A DNA stretch of 9,811 nucleotides from an uncultured Clostridia bacterium. Lineage in GTDB: Bacteria > Bacillota > Clostridia > Christensenellales > Pumilibacteraceae. Where the stretch lies: the NCBI GenBank assembly GCA_947589145.1, contig CANQCB010000054.1, positions 1 through 9,811 on the forward strand, in the 5' to 3' direction. A program made the position numbers and the translations under genes. Positions within the stretch are counted from its first letter, which is position 1. Each line of letters opens with the position of its first letter. Below are positions 6,072-9,811 of this stretch, piece after piece. The notes below the pieces were generated by a model that saw nothing but the letters and a program-made list of their open reading frames with translations, had not been told where the DNA came from and made no database searches.

Positions 6072-8801
6072 TCATGCGTTCGGGGTCACCGTGCCGTCCT
6101 TGGATACGGTGCCGTCGGTACAATATACAGTGTAGTTGCCGATATTCAAATTCCACCATGTATCTTTTGAAATGGATTGCCACCCGGACGTGGTGCCGTC
6201 ATAGTTTATTGTGGTAAGGCTACCGCAATTACTAAATGCATAACTACCTATGCTTGTGACGCTGCTTGGTATGGTAATACTTGTAATTCTTGTGCAATAA
6301 CTGAATGCATACTCGCCCAAGCTGTTTCCACCCGTTATTATTACTTCTTTTAAGGAAGCGGGTACGTTTGAGTCATAAACACCACCGCCGAATATATAAC
6401 CGAAGTAAACATTTTCATCCCCGTTTAATGTTGCTCCCACAAACGGCAATGTTATGCTTGCGAGACTTGTGCAACTTTCGAACGCACCGGAACCTATGCT
6501 TGTGACGCTGCTCGGTATCGTGACATTTGTAAGACCTGTGCAACCTTTGAACGCATCTTCATCTATATTTGTGACATTGTACGTTTGATTTTTATAAATA
6601 ACGGTTGCGGGTATTTCAATTACTCCGCTTATGGTTATCGGCTGTGCGATAACGGTTGCTACTCCGCCTTTTAATTGATATTTGATTCCTTCTATTGTCG
6701 GATAATCATTACCGTCTTCGTCTTTATTGTTGTTATTGCAATCCCATATTACGGGGCAATCGGAAGAGTTCCAATCACTATCCCAACCATTGGGTTTACT
6801 TGCCGCTTCGCAATATATCGTAAGATTATCGCAACCGGAGAATGCATTCTTGCCTATGGTCGTAACGCTGCTCGGTATTGTGATACTTTTAAGGTTTGTG
6901 CACCCGCTGAATGCACCACCAGCTATGCTGTTTCCACCCGTTATTGTAACCTCTTTTAAGGAAGCAGGCACGTGATCGCCGAATATATAACCGAAATCAG
7001 TATTTTTATCCCCGTTTAATGTTGCTCCCACAAACGGCAACGTTATGCTTGTAATAATATCGCAACCATAGAATGTATCTTCGCCTATGCTTATGACGCT
7101 GTTTGGTACGGTGATACTTCTAAGGCTTGCGCGATTTAAGAATGCATAACTGTGTATAAACCTTGTTTTCGAATTTATTTCGCAAGTCGATATATCGACA
7201 CTCTTTGCTTTTACCAAAACAAGATAAGGATTCGTATCATTTCCCAAGTAATCGGCATTATCATCTTGTTTGTAATTAAGACTTGTGCAACCGGAGAATA
7301 CCCTATCGCCCATGCTTGTGACGCTGCTTGGAATTGAGATACTTGTAAGGTTTGTGCAAGAACTAAATGCCTCATAACCTATGCCCGTGACGCCGCTCGG
7401 AATTGTGACACTTGTAAGATTTTCACAACCGCTGAATGCACCGTAACTTATAATTTTCGTATTCGAGTTTATTTCGCAAGTCGATATATTCGCATTTTTT
7501 GCTTTTACCAAAACAAGATAGGGATTCTCATCATTTCCCAAGTAATCGGCATTATCGTCTTGGTTGTAATTAAGACTTTCGCAACCTTCGAACGCCTCGT
7601 TACCTATGCTTGTGACGCTGTTTGGGATTGTGATACTTTCAAGACTTGCGCAATCTTCGAACGCATTGTCGCCTATGCTCGTGACGCTGTTCGGAATCGT
7701 TATATTTTTAAGACCTATGCAACTCCTGAATGCATATGTACCTATGCTTGTAACACTGCTCGGTATTGTAATACGTTCAATATTTGCGCAACCTTCGAAT
7801 GCATAATCATCTATGCTGTTTCCACCCGTTATTATTACTTCTTTTAAGGAATCAGGCACGTATGAAGCGTTATAATCGGATCTCGGCGCGTCGAATATAT
7901 AACCGAAATGAGTATTTTCATCCCCGTTTAATGTTGCTCCGACAAAGGGCAACGTTATGCTTTCAAGACCGTCGCAATTATAGATTTTGCCTATGCGCGT
8001 TACATTGCTCGGAATTGTGAACGAGGTCAAATCTTTATTTCTATTAAAACCCGGAAATGTAACAAACTTTCCGTCTTTGTCTATTTCTCCTACTTCGTTT
8101 ACGGTTATATCGGCATTCGTCTCGTAAGTCGCCAAATTGTCCGACCAAGTTATTTTTGCCTTATTGGCGGTGGCTTCGACGACTTCTACGTCCGTCAAAT
8201 ATGCAAGACGATATGAACCGTCGGTATAACGCGCCTTATAATACGCGTCTGCGCCCACTTCACCGTTGACCATAACGATCGCTTTTTCGGTATCGCCGGT
8301 TTTGTCCGGAATTTCGTCGACTACTATCGTTCCTCCGACTTCGACGTTCTTGACTTCGCGTTTGTCTATCGGATATGCGTTGCAACGATTCTTGTCGAAC
8401 ATTACGCTGTTTACAATGTAACCCTTCGCTTCATCACGAACAAACGTTATTTCGGTATATTCGTATACCGTCGTTTCGAGTTTCGCTTGCAACTCCTCTT
8501 CTTGGTTCGCCAAGTCGATCAAGCGTTTCAGATCTCCCTTCATGAGCGCTTCTTCTTGCGCTTCCTCGTTCTTCGCTATTTGATTTAATATATTGGTGTA
8601 CGAACTTCCCAAATAGCACCAAGTATAATCGGAAGAAAGATCCTCGTAAGGGTCTCCCATTATCTTCCTGACTTCATCGTGCGTATAGCCGAGTTTTATA
8701 TTCTCGGAAGAGTTTCCGCAGCCCGTAAGACATGCGCAAAGACTTATGCACAATGCAAGAAGTAAAATCGTCGTTATCGAGATATAAATTTTCTTTTTCA
8801 T
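6072..8801 (-). CDS. BspA-type leucine-rich repeat lipoprotein with BamE/SmpA-like N-terminal segment
   Basis: A complete 909-residue predicted lipoprotein. The N-terminus is KKK, a hydrophobic stretch (5-26) and the lipobox LTGC with the lipidated cysteine at 28. Residues 36-137 look like a BamE/SmpA-fold segment (LGYTHDEVRKIMGDP, then W-Y and a late beta pair), interrupted at about 70-109 by a charged, Glu/Leu-rich helix that may form a coiled coil. Residues of about 140-260 are beta-rich, with YTDGS as in bacterial Ig-like domains (weak). From about 261 to 870 there are LRR_5/BspA repeats of about 23 residues (SITIPSSVTSIGxxAFxxC) and two longer repeated module types. The end resembles the usual BspA terminus (WxxI, WN, VYCTDG). 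There is no LPXTG or C-terminal membrane anchor, so anchoring is by the lipid. Related proteins act in adhesion or host contact; the role here is unknown. GAGGGGG lies 8 nt before the ATG. Stretches are more AT-rich than in neighbouring genes. Confidence 0.92.
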   Translation of the reverse strand: MKKKIYISITTILLLALCISLCACLTGCGNSSENIKLGYTHDEVRKIMGDPYEDLSSDYTWCYLGSSYTNILNQIAKNEEAQEEALMKGDLKRLIDLANQEEELQAKLETTVYEYTEITFVRDEAKGYIVNSVMFDKNRCNAYPIDKREVKNVEVGGTIVVDEIPDKTGDTEKAIVMVNGEVGADAYYKARYTDGSYRLAYLTDVEVVEATANKAKITWSDNLATYETNADITVNEVGEIDKDGKFVTFPGFNRNKDLTSFTIPSNVTRIGKIYNCDGLESITLPFVGATLNGDENTHFGYIFDAPRSDYNASYVPDSLKEVIITGGNSIDDYAFEGCANIERITIPSSVTSIGTYAFRSCIGLKNITIPNSVTSIGDNAFEDCASLESITIPNSVTSIGNEAFEGCESLNYNQDDNADYLGNDENPYLVLVKAKNANISTCEINSNTKIISYGAFSGCENLTSVTIPSGVTGIGYEAFSSCTNLTSISIPSSVTSMGDRVFSGCTSLNYKQDDNADYLGNDTNPYLVLVKAKSVDISTCEINSKTRFIHSYAFLNRASLRSITVPNSVISIGEDTFYGCDIITSITLPFVGATLNGDKNTDFGYIFGDHVPASLKEVTITGGNSIAGGAFSGCTNLKSITIPSSVTTIGKNAFSGCDNLTIYCEAASKPNGWDSDWNSSDCPVIWDCNNNNKDEDGNDYPTIEGIKYQLKGGVATVIAQPITISGVIEIPATVIYKNQTYNVTNIDEDAFKGCTGLTNVTIPSSVTSIGSGAFESCTSLASITLPFVGATLNGDENVYFGYIFGGGVYDSNVPASLKEVIITGGNSLGEYAFSYCTRITSITIPSSVTSIGSYAFSNCGSLTTINYDGTTSGWQSISKDTWWNLNIGNYTVYCTDGTVSKDGTVTPNA
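6322..6460 (-). repeat. Intragenic long module, copy 1 (SITLPFVGATLNGD type)
   Basis: Encodes residues of about 781-827 of the lipoprotein: SITLPFVGATLNGD, then FGYIF, a variable loop, and VPASLKEV with ITGGNS. The other copies are at 6928-7051 and 7816-7962. The DNA of the two conserved ends is almost identical among copies, while the loop between FGYIF and VPxSLKEV differs in length. Confidence 0.9.
6928..7051 (-). repeat. Intragenic long module, copy 2 (SITLPFVGATLNGD type)
   Basis: Encodes residues of about 584-625. It is the shortest copy, because the loop after FGYIF is only a few residues (GDH) before VPASLKEV. It shares its conserved ends at DNA level with the copies at 6322-6460 and 7816-7962. 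Confidence 0.9.
7171..7292 (-). repeat. Intragenic second module type, copy 1 (NYxQDDNADYLGND)
   Basis: Encodes residues of about 504-544: LNYKQDDNADYLGND, NPYLVLVKAK and ISTCEINS. A near-identical copy is at 7461-7586. Most differences between the two are single bases. Confidence 0.9.
7461..7586 (-). repeat. Intragenic second module type, copy 2 (NYxQDDNADYLGND)
   Basis: Encodes residues of about 406-447. It pairs with 7171-7292; both precede an AF-type LRR, so each pair member sits in the same place within a larger repeated block of about 300 nt. Confidence 0.9.
7816..7962 (-). repeat. Intragenic long module, copy 3 (SITLPFVGATLNGD type)
   Basis: Encodes residues of about 281-329, the first copy in the protein. 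It has the longest loop (DAPRSDYNASY) between FGYIF and VPDSLKEV. It shares conserved ends with 6322-6460 and 6928-7051. Confidence 0.9.
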
Positions 8802-8809
8802 GGTTATTT

Positions 8810-8816
8810 CCCCCTC
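8810..8816 (-). promoter_or_regulatory. Ribosome binding site of the lipoprotein gene
   Basis: The minus strand reads GAGGGGG, 8 nt upstream of the ATG at 8801. It confirms a start that places the KKK and hydrophobic signal sequence at the N-terminus. Confidence 0.75.
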
Positions 8817-8830
8817 TGTCTCTTTTTTAT

Positions 8831-8860
8831 ATTATCTGACGATACAATTTCAGTTTACAA
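8831..8860 (-). promoter_or_regulatory. Promoter of the lipoprotein gene
   Basis: The minus strand has TTGTAA (8855-8860, 4 of 6 matches to TTGACA), an 18-bp spacer and GATAAT (8831-8836, 5 of 6). The start would be near 8824, giving a short leader with the ribosome binding site in it. The weak -35 box is consistent with control by sequence upstream, where the G run lies. Confidence 0.55.
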
Positions 8861-8863
8861 CAA

Positions 8864-8873
8864 CCCCCCCCCC
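8864..8873. repeat. Homopolymer of ten C (ten G on the minus strand)
   Basis: An unbroken run of ten C on the plus strand, 3 bp upstream of the lipoprotein gene's -35 box (about -40 to -49 from the predicted start). It is framed by a short inverted repeat, ACAAC (8860-8864) and GTTGT (8876-8880). Such tracts change length by polymerase slippage and act as expression switches in several surface-protein genes. Sequencing or assembly error in the run length cannot be excluded. Confidence 0.85.
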
Positions 8874-8969
8874 GCGTTGTCAAGTATTTTTCCGAAAAAA
8901 GTCCGTTTACGCGTCGTTTTTGCTTCGCGGCGACGGTTTGGGCGCGGGCGGTATGTATCTTGCGTCCGC
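8874..8969. other. Intergenic stretch between the divergent promoters
   Basis: No gene or convincing terminator is seen. It contains an imperfect inverted repeat directly upstream of the lysA -35 (GCGGGCG at 8944-8950 with CGTCCGC at 8963-8969, 6 of 7 matching), a possible but weak operator. No lysine riboswitch could fit in the lysA transcript, since the predicted start coincides with the ATG. Confidence 0.4.
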
Positions 8970-8998
8970 TTGACTTATGCACAAAATATTGATATAAT
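8970..8998 (+). promoter_or_regulatory. Promoter of lysA, predicted leaderless start
   Basis: TTGACT (8970-8975, 5 of 6), a 17-bp spacer and a perfect TATAAT (8993-8998). The usual start 6-8 bp after the -10 falls on 9004-9006, and the A of the lysA ATG is 9005. It is the closest match to consensus in the window. Confidence 0.8.
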
Positions 8999-9004
8999 TT
9001 GCGT

Positions 9005-9811
9005 ATGAAAAAACCCATTATTACAAAAGAACAAGCAATCGAGATCAAAAAAACGTATCCGACGCCTTTTCATATTTATGACGAAAAAGGAATCGAGGAT
9101 AATGCCGCCGAACTTATTTCGTCATTCGCCTGGTGCAAGGGGTTCAAGGAGCATTTTGCGGTCAAGGCTACGCCCAATCCGACCATAATGAAATTGTTGC
9201 ACAAACTCGGCTGCGGAATGGACTGTTCGTCTATGACCGAACTTATGCTGTGCGAAAAATGCGGGATCGTAGGCGACGACATTATGTTCACGTCCAACGA
9301 GACGCCTGCGGAAGAATATGCTTATGCGCTGAAACTCGGCGCGACTATCACCCTCGACGACCTTACGCACGTCGATTTTCTCGCCTCTATCGCGGGCGGT
9401 AAACTCCCCGAGTGCGTTTCACTCCGCTATAACAACGGCGTAAACTTCGCCGTCAACAATCAAATCATGGGCACGCCGCAGGACGCCAAGTACGGCATGA
9501 CGCGCGAACAACTCGCCGAAGCTATCCGAAAATTGCAGGGCTACGGCGTGAAGGAGTTCGGCTTGCACGCCTTCCTCGCTTCCAACAACCTCGGCAACGA
9601 CTACTATCCCGCGCTTGCCGCCATTCTCTTCGAAACCGCCAAGGAACTCGCCGCGGAGACGGGCGCAAAGTTCAGATTTATCAATCTGTCGGGCGGCGTG
9701 GGCATTCCCTACCGTCCCGAGGACGAAAAGCCGAATATCCCCGTTATCGCCGAAAAAGTGCGCCGCGAATACGAGCGCGTTTTCGACGGAGATATGAAGC
9801 CGTCCATTCGC
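9005..9811 (+). CDS. lysA: Diaminopimelate decarboxylase (LysA), partial, C-terminus off right edge
   Basis: The first 269 residues of a fold-type III PLP enzyme that is usually about 420 long; the frame is open to the right edge. The PLP lysine is K54 in FAVKATPNP, followed by GCGMDCSSMTEL. GLHAFLASN at 186-194 takes the place of the more common HxHxGS motif, a variant I recall in a Clostridia/Bacteroidota LysA subfamily. SGGVGIPY (229-236) is the glycine-rich phosphate-binding loop. Known reaction: meso-diaminopimelate to L-lysine and CO2, the last step of lysine synthesis. The ATG at 9005 is the only start that keeps the N-terminal PTPFHIYD segment; no Shine-Dalgarno site precedes it and the promoter -10 ends 6 bp upstream, so translation is probably leaderless. 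An in-frame TTG at 8999 would lie before the transcript start. It is transcribed divergently from the lipoprotein gene. Confidence 0.93.
   Translation, partial: MKKPIITKEQAIEIKKTYPTPFHIYDEKGIEDNAAELISSFAWCKGFKEHFAVKATPNPTIMKLLHKLGCGMDCSSMTELMLCEKCGIVGDDIMFTSNETPAEEYAYALKLGATITLDDLTHVDFLASIAGGKLPECVSLRYNNGVNFAVNNQIMGTPQDAKYGMTREQLAEAIRKLQGYGVKEFGLHAFLASNNLGNDYYPALAAILFETAKELAAETGAKFRFINLSGGVGIPYRPEDEKPNIPVIAEKVRREYERVFDGDMKPSIR

Noticed and set aside
6675..6975. Plus-strand open frames opposite the repeat lipoprotein (also at 7560-7847 and 7784-8020)
   Set aside because: Their repeated Cys/Thr/Ala-rich peptides simply mirror the LRR repeats on the other strand, with no start signals.
6322..7962. 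A CRISPR array or tandem DNA repeat array
   Set aside because: The repeats are in frame, of unequal spacing and encode leucine-rich repeat modules of one protein; there are no constant-length repeats with unique spacers.
8880..8970. Lysine riboswitch (L box) upstream of lysA
   Set aside because: The space is too short for the fold of about 170 nt and the promoter lies downstream of it, directly against the ATG.

Overview
The window looks like a chromosomal segment of a Gram-positive-type, probably gut-associated Clostridia (Bacillota). The reasons are purine-rich Shine-Dalgarno sites before most genes, a lipobox-type lipoprotein, sigma-A-like promoters, and BspA-type leucine-rich repeat modules of a kind I recall from uncultured gut Clostridia. 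The lineage call is inference and no marker here settles it. There are six protein-coding genes, two of them cut by the window edges. No RNA gene, CRISPR array or insertion sequence was seen.

Left part (1-5787, minus strand): a housekeeping gene run read from right to left, uvrA, then a phosphoglycolate-phosphatase-type HAD hydrolase, then typA/bipA, then a TtcA-like PP-loop tRNA thiolase cut by the left edge. The gaps are 39 to 71 nt and hold no convincing terminator, so one transcript from the promoter at 5887-5916 is likely. The roles are DNA repair (UvrA), removal of phosphoglycolate, possibly from damaged 3' DNA ends (HAD), ribosome-associated stress GTPase (TypA) and tRNA thiolation (TtcA-like). 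A LexA-like box abuts the uvrA -35 element.

Middle part (5996-8873, minus strand): a single-gene unit for a 909-residue lipoprotein. It has a lipobox, a BamE/SmpA-like segment with an inserted charged helix, a beta-rich linker and about 600 residues of BspA-type repeats. It has its own promoter, a strong Shine-Dalgarno site and a strong terminator. A run of ten G on its coding strand lies 3 bp upstream of its -35 box, a layout that suggests phase-variable expression. Long near-identical modules inside the gene could recombine. Stretches of this gene are visibly more AT-rich than its neighbours.

Right part (8970-9811, plus strand): a divergent diaminopimelate decarboxylase gene (lysA), cut by the right edge. 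Its promoter is close to consensus but sits so near the ATG that the mRNA is predicted to be leaderless.

The most interesting region is the 203-bp divergent intergenic region (8802-9004), which combines a homopolymer beside a surface-lipoprotein promoter with a leaderless lysine-biosynthesis gene.
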